Shown here: positions 1 through 8,525 of the stretch, piece after piece
How the letters are laid out: the number at the start of each line of letters is the position of its first letter
How positions within the stretch are numbered: position 1 is the first letter of the stretch
Assembly (NCBI GenBank): GCA_036244855.1
Contig: BQKZ01006115.1
Coordinates: 20,498-36,422, forward strand
Length of the DNA: 15,925 nucleotides
Reading direction: 5' to 3'
Source: Temnopleurus reevesii
Taxonomy: Eukaryota > Echinodermata > Echinoidea > Temnopleuroida > Temnopleuridae
The notes under the pieces: generated by a model
Seen by the model: the letters and a program-made list of their open reading frames with translations, nothing else
Told to the model about the DNA's origin: nothing
Database searches by the model: none
Made by a program: the position numbers and the translations under genes

Positions 1-733
1 GTGCCTCTCGTAAAAATTTGGAAATTTTTAAGCACATTTTCAACATGACCATCGTTATCCCACAAACAAGCCTCCTGGTACATGTACATCTACTTCATTA
101 GCAATCTTGGTGCCACAAGCTTGACAGTAAAATAAAGTGAATTAGCGCTACAAAACGTGCCCTAATATGACTGCAAGCAACATCTAAATCAGCACACGAA
201 AAGGGACATGACTGCAAATGTCAGATTTATTGCCCCCTTTAGAGCTTTGCTCATATGCAGATAAAAGGGCAATTTCTCAATTTGCTTGCTTCTGGCCGAC
301 TCTTCCTTATATCGCAACAAATATCAGCAGCCTAAAATTACACATCATTCTTATATGGATTTCAAATAAATGAATAAACAATATAAAATAAGGAAATACA
401 AGTACAGGCTTATGGTCAGGGGGAGAGGGTACCTCCTTATAAATTTGAAAAATTGTTGAAACATATATACAGCCCCATTTTCAAGTGCAATCCTGGATAC
501 TGTACGTCCTACATTAGATGTACATGTATGTGTGGAAGGATTGTGCAATTTTAATACTACGTCTTTTGGGACAAGTTTTATTAATACTTTTAATGTGTTG
601 TTCGTTTTGTGTTTTTGATGATATGGATGTGCATCACACTAAGCGGAAATTTTCACCAGGACCGCGACATTTTCGAAAATAAAGCCATCCCAAAACTTTC
701 AGCGTTCATGTATAATAGTCTACAGAAAAGAGC
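1..733. other. gene-free stretch with no recognised element except a short repeated motif
   Basis: I see no open frame longer than about 65 codons, no tRNA-like boxes and no clear inverted repeat. The only minus-strand frame of note (351-548) gives a hydrophobic low-complexity peptide with no recognisable domain. Around 641-700 there is a GCGAAATTTT-like motif block resembling one at 2636-2700. Two TACATGTA octamers lie at 79-86 and 521-528. Confidence 0.5.
641..700. repeat. short dispersed GCGAAATT-type motif, copy 1
   Basis: This block contains GCGGAAATTTTCACCAGG, then CCGCGACATTTTCGAAAATAA, then AGCCATCC. A block at 2636-2700 has the same order: GTGGAAATTTTAGCGAGG, then CTGCGAAATTACCAAAAATT, then AACCATCC. 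Similar GCGAAATT-rich tracts are, from memory, common in marine invertebrate genomes. Only two diverged copies are visible, so this is a tentative call. Confidence 0.35.
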
Positions 734-1318
734 TTAAAGGGGAACTTCAACCAGACATTGATATTCTCTCAGTGGGTGGAGAAAAAATACAATGATCAAA
801 TGGTGAAAATTTGAGCAAACCCGGACAATCCATTCAAAAGTTATGAATTTTCAAAGTTTTTATTTCCACCCCTGATGGGTTCCTTAAATTGGCAACATAC
901 ACAAACAAAATGGCTGCCAACATGGAGAACTCTCCATTCACTTTGTACACAAAATTTCACATTTTGTTCCTTTTACAGAAAACTAGATATAGGAATCAAC
1001 AAGACTCATCCCAAAGTGCATGCAGAATTATTACGTCTATATTATATTTGAAGAGAGAAATAAAAAATTGTCTACTTTTCTAGAAAAAGAAGAAAATGAG
1101 AAATTCTTTTTACAAAGTGAATGTAGAGTTCTCCATGTTGGCAGCCATTTTGTGCAGGTACATGTAGGTGGCCAATTTAAGGAGCCCATGAGATGTAGAA
1201 ATCAAATCTTTGAAAATTCATAACTTTTGAATAGAATGTCGGATTTTGCTCAAATTTGCAGTTTGATCATTGTATTTTTCCCCACCCACTGAGATCACAT
1301 CAATGTCTGGGTGATGCC
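734..1318. mobile_element. foldback (MITE-like) element with long inverted arms
   Basis: The left arm (about 734-988) and right arm (about 1070-1318) are reverse complements of each other, leaving a central spacer of roughly 80 bases. The best-preserved block pairs 905-947 with 1111-1153 and matches at 42 of 43 positions. Outer blocks also pair: CCAGACATTG at 751-760 with CAATGTCTGG at 1301-1310, and GTGGGTGG near 772 with CCACCCAC near 1282. The left end reads TTAAAGGGGAAC, while the right end is degraded to a CT-rich run. There is no transposase frame, so the element would be non-autonomous. The two open frames inside it (889-1083 and 1020-1223) are chance reads through the arms. A diverged half copy lies at 15419-15640. 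The TTAA at the left edge could be a piggyBac-type target site, but that is only a guess. Confidence 0.85.
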
Positions 1319-1699
1319 TCTCTCTAACTCTGAGCTACAAGCGCAATGAGCTAGATGTAGATATTGTACACATTTGTACAAACAGAATATCCTTCTGGCT
1401 CAAGTAAAAGCACCGAAACAAGGGGGTTTTGCACAGTCATCATTTTTAACAGAATTCTACACAGCCCAATAATCATGAGATATTGACTAAGAGCAGAGGC
1501 AGAGAAATTCAATGTCAAATCGATATGGATGGTTTAACAGGTAATTTTCTTGATGTGATAATGCAATATTCTCAATGCATGCATGCACACAGTATACGGC
1601 GAATAATGAAATTGCCCGAGTATCGTGAGGTGCTCCTTGCAATGCTGTATGTAATGCTCAATGATCGCTGATAGGATCTACACAGTGAAAGTCAGATTT

Positions 1700-1786
1700 C
1701 TGTTATCACAATAAAAAGCTCAGAAAAATTAATGGGTCAATGATCTTATTGTGATCCCATTGTCCTAAATCTTATGGTGATAACAG
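1700..1786. repeat. short inverted repeat (15-nt arms)
   Basis: CTGTTATCACAATAA at 1700-1714 pairs with TTATGGTGATAACAG at 1772-1786, matching at 14 of 15 positions, with a spacer of 57 bases. A second TTATTGTGAT at about 1747-1756 could pair with part of the left arm. It may be the remains of a small foldback element. Nothing here suggests coding. Confidence 0.45.
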
Positions 1787-1808
1787 GGAGACAAAGAAAC
1801 AGGTATTG

Positions 1809-2119
1809 TAATAATAATAATAATAATAGATGCAATTTATATAGCGCATGTATCCACTCTGCTGAGTGCTCAAGGCGCTTTACATTATTATTACCCTGGC
1901 TTTAGCCCGGCGGCCATTCACGGCGCACTTGGCATTTCAAAGAATAAATATTCCTGCCAGGTACCCATTCACCTCACCTGGGTTGAGTGCAGCACAATGT
2001 GGATGAATTTCTTGCTGAAGGAAATTGATGCCATGGGTAGGATTCAAACCTACGACCCTCTATTTGAAAGGCGAGAGTCACGACCATTACACGACCACTA
2101 CCACTACACCATGGCGCCT
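1809..2119 (-). mobile_element. tRNA-derived SINE, nearly full length
   Basis: Read on the minus strand, the element begins near 2119 with GGCGCCATGGTGTAGTGG. It has a pol III box A (TGGTGTAGTGG, 2101-2111) and box B (GGTTTGAATCC, 2040-2050), followed by a body containing TGCACTCAACCCAGGTGAGG near 1978. It ends with GCGCTATATAAATTGCAT and an (ATT)n tail at 1809-1829. That order (tRNA-like head, conserved body, tail ending in a microsatellite) is diagnostic of a SINE. The head carries an internal duplication (GTGGTAGTGGTCGTGTAATGG) that is absent from the copy at 8526. The possible target-site duplication is only ATTGTA on both flanks, so it is weak. The family resembles deuterostome SINEs of sea urchin or amphioxus type, but I cannot name it. 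The frame at 1974-2216 is an artefact of this element. Confidence 0.88.
2040..2111 (-). promoter_or_regulatory. internal pol III promoter (box A and box B) of the SINE
   Basis: Box A is TGGTGTAGTGG (2101-2111) and fits TRGYNNARNNG at every fixed position. Box B is GGTTTGAATCC (2040-2050), one C-to-T change from the canonical GGTTCGAATCC. The boxes are further apart than in a normal tRNA because of the short internal duplication between them. Whether it is still transcribed cannot be judged. Confidence 0.75.
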
Positions 2120-2635
2120 CAATTGTACAAAGTAAAGCGATATTGACTGACTTGCATGGTGCAAATAATGCGTTCTGTATAATGAACTTCAGACTTGAGC
2201 TACAACCAACAAACAATTATTGATCTGTTTTGATGGAAGCCCAGTTTTCACGTATTTGGAGGATCTTTTTTCTTAAAAATCGGTGTCAAATGCTCTAGAG
2301 GTAAAAAAGCAACATAAAGCAAATGTATAAGCCAACAATTAAGCTTGCAGGCTGCAACCATTCCCAAAATGCATGAGGTGTACTTTCATACAAATTAAAA
2401 GCTTTCATTAGTGAATAGCTGAGAGAATAATTGTTGTTGGCTAGTAATATTCCCTAATTTTTGTTCAGCTATTGCATAATTCACATTTTAGTTTTGACCT
2501 CCTGCATATTCTAGAATGTTGGCATCCCTGTTTTTCATTACTGTTTTCTCAGTTTGACATTTTAACATATTTTCATTTTCATGCTTCAACTGTGTTTTTG
2601 TACGCATGAACATGTACACACATGTATTAATATTG

Positions 2636-2700
2636 AGAGTGGAAATTTTAGCGAGGCCCATACTGCGAAATTACCAAAAATTAAACCATCCTGAAAATAT
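2636..2700. repeat. short dispersed GCGAAATT-type motif, copy 2
   Basis: This is a diverged relative of the block at 641-700 in the same orientation, sharing GGAAATTTT, GCGA-ATT, AAAAATTAAA-like and CCATCC segments in order. It is too short and diverged to assign to an element. Confidence 0.35.
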
Positions 2701-2861
2701 CACCTTTCTATGTAAACAACATTACAAATTAACCAACTATTCCAATTACATACATACACCATAGTCCCACTAGCAATATGTTACCAGGCACTGTCACGAC
2801 TCATTTACCGCTGACGAGACGCAGCATCACATGACCCCACCAGGGAAGATAGAGGAAGTAG

Positions 2862-2875
2862 GTTGCCGTGGCAAC
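2862..2875. promoter_or_regulatory. palindromic X-box (RFX-type binding motif)
   Basis: GTTGCCGTGGCAAC has perfect inverted half-sites, GTTGCC and GGCAAC, separated by two bases. This is the ideal form of the X-box bound by RFX transcription factors, which regulate ciliary and some other metazoan genes. It sits in a locally more GC-rich patch (about 2780-2960) with several CpGs, unlike the flanking AT-rich DNA. Binding is inferred from the motif alone. Confidence 0.5.
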
Positions 2876-3125
2876 AAGGGAATTGGAAGATGTCACGCTC
2901 CCTAGGCCCGTTACTCTTCAATATCGTCTTGGAGGTACAGGGAAGGGGGATGGAAGAACAATGCACATGATGAACATGACAAAGGACTGACATAAGAGTT
3001 AATTCATTCTCCCCATGGCAGACATGACATAATTCTTTCACTATTCTTTAAAGAGTAAAGTACATGTAGGTGTCACAGCATATGAAACAAATTACATTGA
3101 CCCTAAAAGATAAGTAAACGCTATT

Positions 3126-3415
3126 GTTTGCATGTATTTTTTCTTCAATCATTATATTGATTTATTTATCAATTTATTGAGAATTCATTTAAATATATAT
3201 TCTTTTCATTTATGTTTCAGTGCCCATCTTTTTGTTTCTTTCACTTAGTATTTTCAATACTAATTTTATCATTATCATCTATTTATTTATTCGTTTATGT
3301 ATTCATCTTTTATGATTTATTTTAATTGATTTATTCATTCTATTATTTTTTTAAAGATCTTGGCTTATTAAGCTTTTCAAATGAAATGTTGTCAAAACTA
3401 AAAAAAAATAAAAAC
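3126..3415. repeat. T/A-rich low-complexity tract, degenerate TTTA
   Basis: The tract is rich in ATTTATTTAT-like, TTTATTCATT-like and TTTATTGA-like words. It is a degenerate (TTTA)n or (TTTATTCA)n simple repeat without a clean unit. Stops are dense in all frames, so it is not coding. Confidence 0.6.
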
Positions 3416-3825
3416 AGAAACTTTTTCCAACCGTTGTACACTATTTAAAAAATGGCATTATTCAGCCACTAACAATATTTTTCCTCAGCCTTATCAATAA
3501 ATTCCCTCGTTTAGTGAATACATTTGAGGACAAAGTAATTCAATCAGAAGCAAGCAGATTGAAACATTATCAACACAATCATTATTTTTCTAATTATCAC
3601 TAAGCACTTGTACAATACTGATGATCGGATTATATGATAACTCATTTCCTGAATGCCTAGAGGAATTGATTCAAATTACATTTTCAAGTATTGAATCCAA
3701 TGAATGAAATTATACTTCTAGTAAACAAATGCAATTCACGAACACAATCTTATTGAGACAGTCGAGGCTTTACCGTGAAAAGCACTTGTCTCCCGTTTTG
3801 CCATCAGAAGCACCATTTCCATCTT

Positions 3826-3839
3826 ATTGCCATGGAAAC
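3826..3839. promoter_or_regulatory. second X-box-like motif
   Basis: ATTGCCATGGAAAC matches the X-box half-site pattern RTTGCC-AT-GGMAAC apart from the right half reading GGAAAC. It lies 964 bases from the perfect motif at 2862. A CRE-like GTGACGTA follows at about 3848. The pair may mark a regulatory region, but this is motif evidence only. Confidence 0.4.
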
Positions 3840-4113
3840 AGTAATAAGTGACGTACACCACGTACATACATGTAGGTGTACGTGTTCATCTCAGCAGAAA
3901 ACGTTTCACAACTCAACAATCCATTCAAGTATTTTTCACCTTTATTATGTGATTGAACAATCACATGTTTGATACAGTGGCTGCTATAATGGATCACATG
4001 TCCAATGAGAAATTTGAGAATGATGAAAAAAGTTAGACAGAAGAAGCTTGAGATATTTAGAGTAAAATGAAATTGTGCTGTGTAATGTAAGAAAAAAAAA
4101 TGGCATTTAATTG

Positions 4114-4210
4114 ATAATAATAATAATTGAATTTATATAGCGCTTTTTCCAGAGGATACAAAGCGCTGTATCCAGCGCTGATCCAGCAGGTACATGTAAA
4201 GCGCATAAAG
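4114..4210 (-). mobile_element. SINE 3'-end fragment
   Basis: On the minus strand this reads GCGCTTTACATGTACC, then GGATACAGCGCTTTGTATCC, then AAAAAGCGCTATATAAATTC and an ATT-repeat tail. The GCGCTATATAAATT end plus ATT tail matches the 3' end of the SINE at 1809-2119. The tRNA-like head is missing, as is usual for 5'-truncated copies. The AGCGCTGTATCCAGCGCTGA segment is locally palindromic. Confidence 0.7.
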
Positions 4211-4300
4211 ATAAACAAATTTGAATGACATTATCACTGGGAAAAGAGATTTAATCAGAAAGAAATGCAAAGAAAGGCCTGTGAGCTGGTATTAATGCCG

Positions 4301-4435
4301 TTGTTTGTAAACATTTTCTTAATTCCTATTAAAAACAATACTTTCTCGGATCCATTTCAATATATCTAGTGATTTTGTTTACCAAACATACATGTATTTG
4401 CAGGAGAACAGAAGAATTGGGTTGTTTACAAACAA
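4301..4435. promoter_or_regulatory. inverted repeat with a cluster of forkhead-type motifs
   Basis: TTGTTTGTAAAC (4301-4312) is the perfect reverse complement of GTTTACAAACAA (4424-4435). The interval holds three matches to the FOX core TGTTTAC/GTAAACA: 4307-4313 (+), 4376-4382 and 4423-4429. FOX sites are AT-rich and often occur by chance, so a function is only suggested. It could equally be the remnant of a small foldback element. Confidence 0.35.
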
Positions 4436-4675
4436 TCATGGCACAAGTTTGGGGTATTTCTATTTGAATTGTTCTGAAATGCTGAATGTCAAACAAATAT
4501 TAATGATAACAACAGTAATAACAAGTCTTCAATGAAAAATTACGGACATGATCAGTCACTTGATATTAAAATTAGTAAGAACATTAAACAGCAGAAACAA
4601 TGATGTAATAGCAAAATAGTACAATGTAATATTACTGATCATAATAATCAAATTCTAGTTATAAAATGGTTTTGG

Positions 4676-4763
4676 ATTTGGCGTTTAGCTTTCAGCGCCA
4701 TGAGCACCAATAAGGTGGACCTGTGTGCTATACAAGTAGCCACCATTATCATTATTATTATTA
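4676..4763 (+). mobile_element. SINE-like 3'-end fragment
   Basis: TTTGGCGTTTAGCTTTCAGCGCC is followed by TGTGCTATACAAGTAGCCACC and a tail of (ATT)n at about 4744-4763. The GTGCTATACAA segment plus ATT tail is the diverged counterpart of the GCGCTATATAAA plus ATT tail seen in the two minus-strand copies, so this copy lies on the plus strand. No head region is visible. Confidence 0.6.
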
Positions 4764-6335
4764 GTTGAAATCAATCAATCAATTGAAGTCGGCACAAATT
4801 ACGCTACACACATTGAACTGCACATTTGGCAAATAAAATATGAGGTTTGGAAATTTTAAGGAACAAATATGCCAATTTGCTCTCAGTCACCTCCATCTAA
4901 ATCTATAGCAAGGAAATCAGTTTGGAAGATTTGCAGGGCAGTATCTTCTCAATGGTACATGTGTATGCCAATTTCCAGCCAATCTCCTCCACCCTTAAAC
5001 AATGATGCTAAATATTCAAATACCTGAATTATTATCATTTACTAGAGTCTCCTTTAGAGCTTATCTATGTTTAATCATAGAGGTGATAGAGTGAACTAAA
5101 TAAAGAAGACCTTGTTTCAGGTACTAATGGATATACATGTAATGGGGCTAGCAGGAAGGGAAAATCTCATTTACTCTAGGAGAATCTAGTTATCTTGGGG
5201 TCATGAGACAAGTATGAGGGAGTGGTAAGTCCTGCAATATATGTGTAAAAATTATTTATCTATCGTTAAAAATGAATTAAAATATCCATATTGTGCTGAA
5301 TCCAGCATAAAATTGAAAGGATACTGTAGAAGACAATGTTTTAACGTACATTTTTTTTTTACGATTCACTGAAATTCAGAACTTTTGACATATTATTGGC
5401 GAGTTCAAATTCTTAAGTTTTCAAAGATAATTGTACACAAGTCTATGGGCATTACAATGAGTTAAAATTTTCGCAAATTCATGGTAAGAAAATTCACGTA
5501 ATATAAACCATTTGAAACTTTCAGCTCGTGCAGTGTCCTGTACAGGAAGACTGCTCTTCTCGGAAAATTTCATAGAGAGAATCCAAAAGAGTATCGTCAG
5601 GGAGAAGGGGCTCCCATCGATTTTCTGTGGAATTGTTCGCTCCCGTCTTTTCTTTAATAAACATCCCTCCAAAACACGGTTGTGGAGCATTCATCATCTC
5701 CTGTTTGACTGATTAATGTTTGTTCAGCAAAGACATTTCATCGAAACACATAAACTGTTCTACAGTAGTGTTTACAGCACTGTCAAGGATCTGTAACACA
5801 GCCATGGTGGTTGATTAAAAAAAAGAAAATTAAGGTGTCCTAAGTTACATTTTTTCCCTACCTGTATACCTGTATGTACATACATGTATATCAAGAAGTT
5901 CACCATGAGCATAAAGAAACTTGATTGTTCACATTATTATGTTGAATTTATTTGGTTCCAATCCTAATGATATAAAATCGGTCTTTGGGACTGATTAAAA
6001 TGCAAATAAAAAAGGGCAAATAAAAGATGAAAAGAAAGTAGGCCAACCTTTCATAGGTTGACATACTGTAGACGCACAACCAATATCTCTTTATCTACAT
6101 TTAATTCCAATTTCTATACCACCGCCAATGTTCTTCATTATCTACGGAGGGGAACATAATCCAAGCTAAAAACAACGGCGAGGTGTAAGTACAAGTCCAA
6201 CGTTCACAATCTCGCGCAACGGATCACGGAGAGCTCTCACCTTACAGAGCGCAGCTATATACACATGACCTCCAACGCAGCTGGCCTCATTTCATATGCA
6301 AGAGGAGAAATAGGAGAAGCGAATCTCCTGATTGA
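4764..6335. other. gene-free stretch
   Basis: I find no repeat or gene that I can name. Two overlapping frames at 5421-5712 (89 codons minus, 66 codons plus) are antisense to each other and show no recognisable domain, start context or splice pattern. A more CpG-rich patch at about 6165-6280 contains a palindrome GAGAGCTCTC (6229-6238) and a TATATA box-like stretch near 6256. It could be part of a promoter or exon, but nothing confirms that. Confidence 0.4.
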
Positions 6336-7600
6336 TTCACCTGACAGCATCTTCCCAATTAGATCGTCTCATCTATTTCCACAAGACCAGTTCACATTTT
6401 CAGCATCTTCCCATGTATAAAATCGTGTTTATCTCACAATGACCTGTTCACAAGTAGCATTCTCGCAATTGGAACATTACGTCTATTTCCACAAGACCAG
6501 TTCACATCTTCAGCATCTCCCAATGTTGAAAATTGTGTCAATCTTTCACAGAGGCCTGTTCACATCACTATCATCATTGTCTCAAGTAGATCATCTATTA
6601 AACCTACTTTGACGAGACCATTCACATCTTCAGCATCTTCACAAGTAGAAAACAATGTGCATTTTGCAGAGACTTATTCACATCACTATTTGTATCCTCC
6701 CGATAATAACATTTCAACGAGAACCGTTCACATCTTCAGCATCTTCTCAGGTAGGAAATTGTGTCTATTTCGCAGAGACCTGATTTGTCACATCATAATC
6801 AGCATCGATCCTCTATTTCCACTTGACATGTTCTTCCCTTCATCATCATCCCAGTCCCACATAAAAAAATATTGTCTATTTCACATCTATTCACATCATT
6901 ATCAGCATCTTTCCAATTAGAACATCTCACCTATTTTGACAACATGTGTACACATCTCCACTATCTTGCCATGTAGAAAATCATGTCTATTTTTCACAGA
7001 GACCAGGGTTGTGTTTTAAAAGCTGTGCGTAGGACTACGCACTATGCATGAATCTGCGATCGACTGGTGATCCTTACTCGCATTCAATTATAACTCCCAT
7101 ATATGTAGAAAATTGTCTCTTTTTCACGAAGACCTGTTCACATCACTATCAGCATTCTCTCAATTAGAACATCTTGCCTACTTCCTCAAGACCCGTTCAC
7201 GTCCTCATTGTCTTCCCATGTAGACAATTGTGTCTATTTCAGAGGCCTGTTCACATCACTATCAGCATTGTCTCAATTAGAACATCTTGCCTATTTCAAT
7301 AAGAACCATTCACATCTTCAGCATCTTCCCGTGTAGAAAATCATATCTATTTCACAGAGACCGGTATACATCAGTATCAGCATCTCCAATAGGAATACCT
7401 GTATCTTGTCTATATGAACAAGACTGTTCACATCTTCAGTATCCTCCCAATTACATGTAGAACATCTTAATTTTTTTAACAAGACCCATTCACATCTATA
7501 GCACTACATGTATGTAGAAAATTGTGTCTACATTGTATATTTCACAGAGACCTGTTTACAACACTATCCTCCCCAAAAGAACATCTCACCTACGGTATTT
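6336..7600 (+). repeat. degenerate tandem array with an alternating two-monomer unit
   Basis: Monomers start with TTCACATC or a close variant at about 6336, 6391, 6447, 6501, 6559, 6621, 6677, 6727, 6787, 6831, 6890, 6949, 7137, 7196, 7250, 7309, 7365, 7427, 7489 and 7556, so spacing is mostly 54-62 bases. Two types alternate. Type A has TTCAGCATCTTCCCATGTAG followed by AAAATTGTGTCTATTTCACA. Type B has ACTATCAGCATTGTCTCAAT followed by TAGAACATCTTGCCTATTTC. The larger period is therefore about 116 bases. Sequence identity between copies is moderate, so the array is old. The 103-codon frame at 6609-6920 arises from the repeat and repeats its own peptide motif, so it is not a gene. Confidence 0.88.
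7005..7090 (+). mobile_element. single-arm copy of a foldback element inside the tandem array
   Basis: The array is broken between a type A monomer ending GAGACC (7004) and a resumed type A monomer at about 7096. The intervening DNA reads AGGGTTGTGTTTTAAAAGCT at its start and CGACTGGTGATCCTTACTCG near its end. Both segments match the arms of the palindromic element at 8299-8472 (AGGGTTGTGTTTTATGACG and CGACTGGTAACCCTTTCTT). A small internal hairpin, GTGCGTA at 7025-7031 and TACGCAC at 7036-7042, is also present. About 80 bases of array seem to be replaced rather than simply split. Confidence 0.7.
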
Positions 7601-7983
7601 CATTATACTCTGAATTTAAACTGGTGTTGAGAGATTTCAATAAACCCAAGTGATATACGGAAGTTATACTCTGATGGTTAGCATCTATAACCAAGCTTTA
7701 CAATAGTCTAGCCTGTTTACCCACATCCACGTGTGATAAAGTAGCGACAGGGAGATGTTAGTTTTTCATGGTAGCAATCTACGGTCTATTGTTGAATGAG
7801 GTCTTCACACCCAGTCCAATGACTTATCTTGCGGGTATGCTCATTACGGATGCATGAGATTCCGGAGAACGTAACCAGAATCCTTCAGATTGATTCACCT
7901 CTAAGCATCCATCTTCTTCAGATATCATCCCATCCCCATGGGAACCCATCAATGTCCGGGGATAAAAGGATACTGCATGCATA

Positions 7984-8210
7984 TGTAGCCTAGTCTGCAA
8001 GCACAGACCCTTGGCTTTCGGTGTGTCCATGCGCAGAGCGTGATACAGAGTATGCATTGTGTGACTACATCACACACATCATTGTTCTTCCCTACAGTCT
8101 GTCAGGCAAAAACAATGCAGCATTTCACGTAGTCAAAGATCGCATACTCTGTATCATGCTCACATCGAAAGCCTAGGGTCTGTACTTGCAGACTACACGC
8201 AAATGTAGCC
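7984..8210. mobile_element. foldback (MITE-like) element
   Basis: The left arm (7984-8084) and right arm (8113-8210) are reverse complements around a 28-base spacer. The outer block 7991-8020 pairs with 8166-8195 at 28 of 30 positions. The inner block TGATACAGAGTATGC (8041-8055) pairs perfectly with 8142-8156. The left arm has about 11 extra bases between these blocks. Flanking ATCATCCCAT (7924-7933) and ATGGGATGAT (8219-8228) are also inverted, so the original element may extend further. No transposase is present. The minus-strand frame 7824-8057 overlaps it and is not supported as a gene. Confidence 0.8.
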
Positions 8211-8298
8211 TGACCATCATGGGATGATGTGCAAATTCAATGAAGTACAAATCAGTTCAGTAGGTGGATTTTTTGGTTAACCAATGCCCTGTTCACAT

Positions 8299-8472
8299 CA
8301 GGGTTGTGTTTTATGACGTATATCTACAAACCATTCAAATAACGACTGGTAACCCTTTCTTCGGTGTGGTTTTAATAGTGCCAATACTTATCATCGAGTG
8401 CATGAAACGGTCACCAGTTGTTCATACAGTTGTGTGTTCCTCGACGAAGAGCTTTATGAAATACAACCTCGG
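8299..8472. mobile_element. foldback element, palindromic relative of the arm at 7005
   Basis: The left arm (about 8299-8362) begins AGGGTTGTGTTTTATGACG and contains CGACTGGTAACCCTTTC. The right arm (about 8400-8472), read on the minus strand, gives GAGGTTGTATTTCATAAAGC and then CAACTGGTGACCGTTTCATG. The two align along their length, so this is an imperfect palindrome with a spacer of roughly 37 bases. The arm pattern (a GGTTGT-TTT-ATAA start and an ACTGGTGACC end) is one I associate with abundant echinoderm repeats, but I cannot name the family. Frames 8264-8479 (+) and 8422-8640 (-) run through it and are artefacts. Confidence 0.7.
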
Positions 8473-8525
8473 TGTGTAGCCCAGAGGAGCAAGTGGAGGG
8501 GATGCATTGTTCTTGATAGGAGCGT

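Noticed and set aside
889..1223. Two overlapping plus-strand frames
   Set aside because: Both run through the foldback arms and central spacer of the 734-1318 element and encode no recognisable domain.
1974..2216. 80-codon minus-strand frame
   Set aside because: It overlaps the SINE head and body. Its peptide comes from the tRNA-like region read in frame.
3126..3415. Possible scaffold attachment or replication origin because of the AT-rich tract
   Set aside because: A+T richness alone is not evidence, and the whole window is AT-rich.
5421..5712. 89-codon minus and 66-codon plus frames
   Set aside because: Antisense to each other, no recognised domain, no convincing splice signals. An unannotated exon cannot be excluded but is not supported.
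6165..6280. Possible promoter or exon with TATATA, CpGs and donor-like GTAAGT and GTGAG words
   Set aside because: The TATA-like and donor-like words do not fit into one consistent gene model on either strand.
6609..6920. 103-codon open frame, the longest in the window
   Set aside because: It lies wholly inside the tandem array and its peptide repeats the motif of the repeat unit, so it is a by-product of the array.
6336..7600. CRISPR-like array
   Set aside because: Repeats are degenerate, adjacent and without unique spacers of constant length. It is a eukaryotic tandem repeat.
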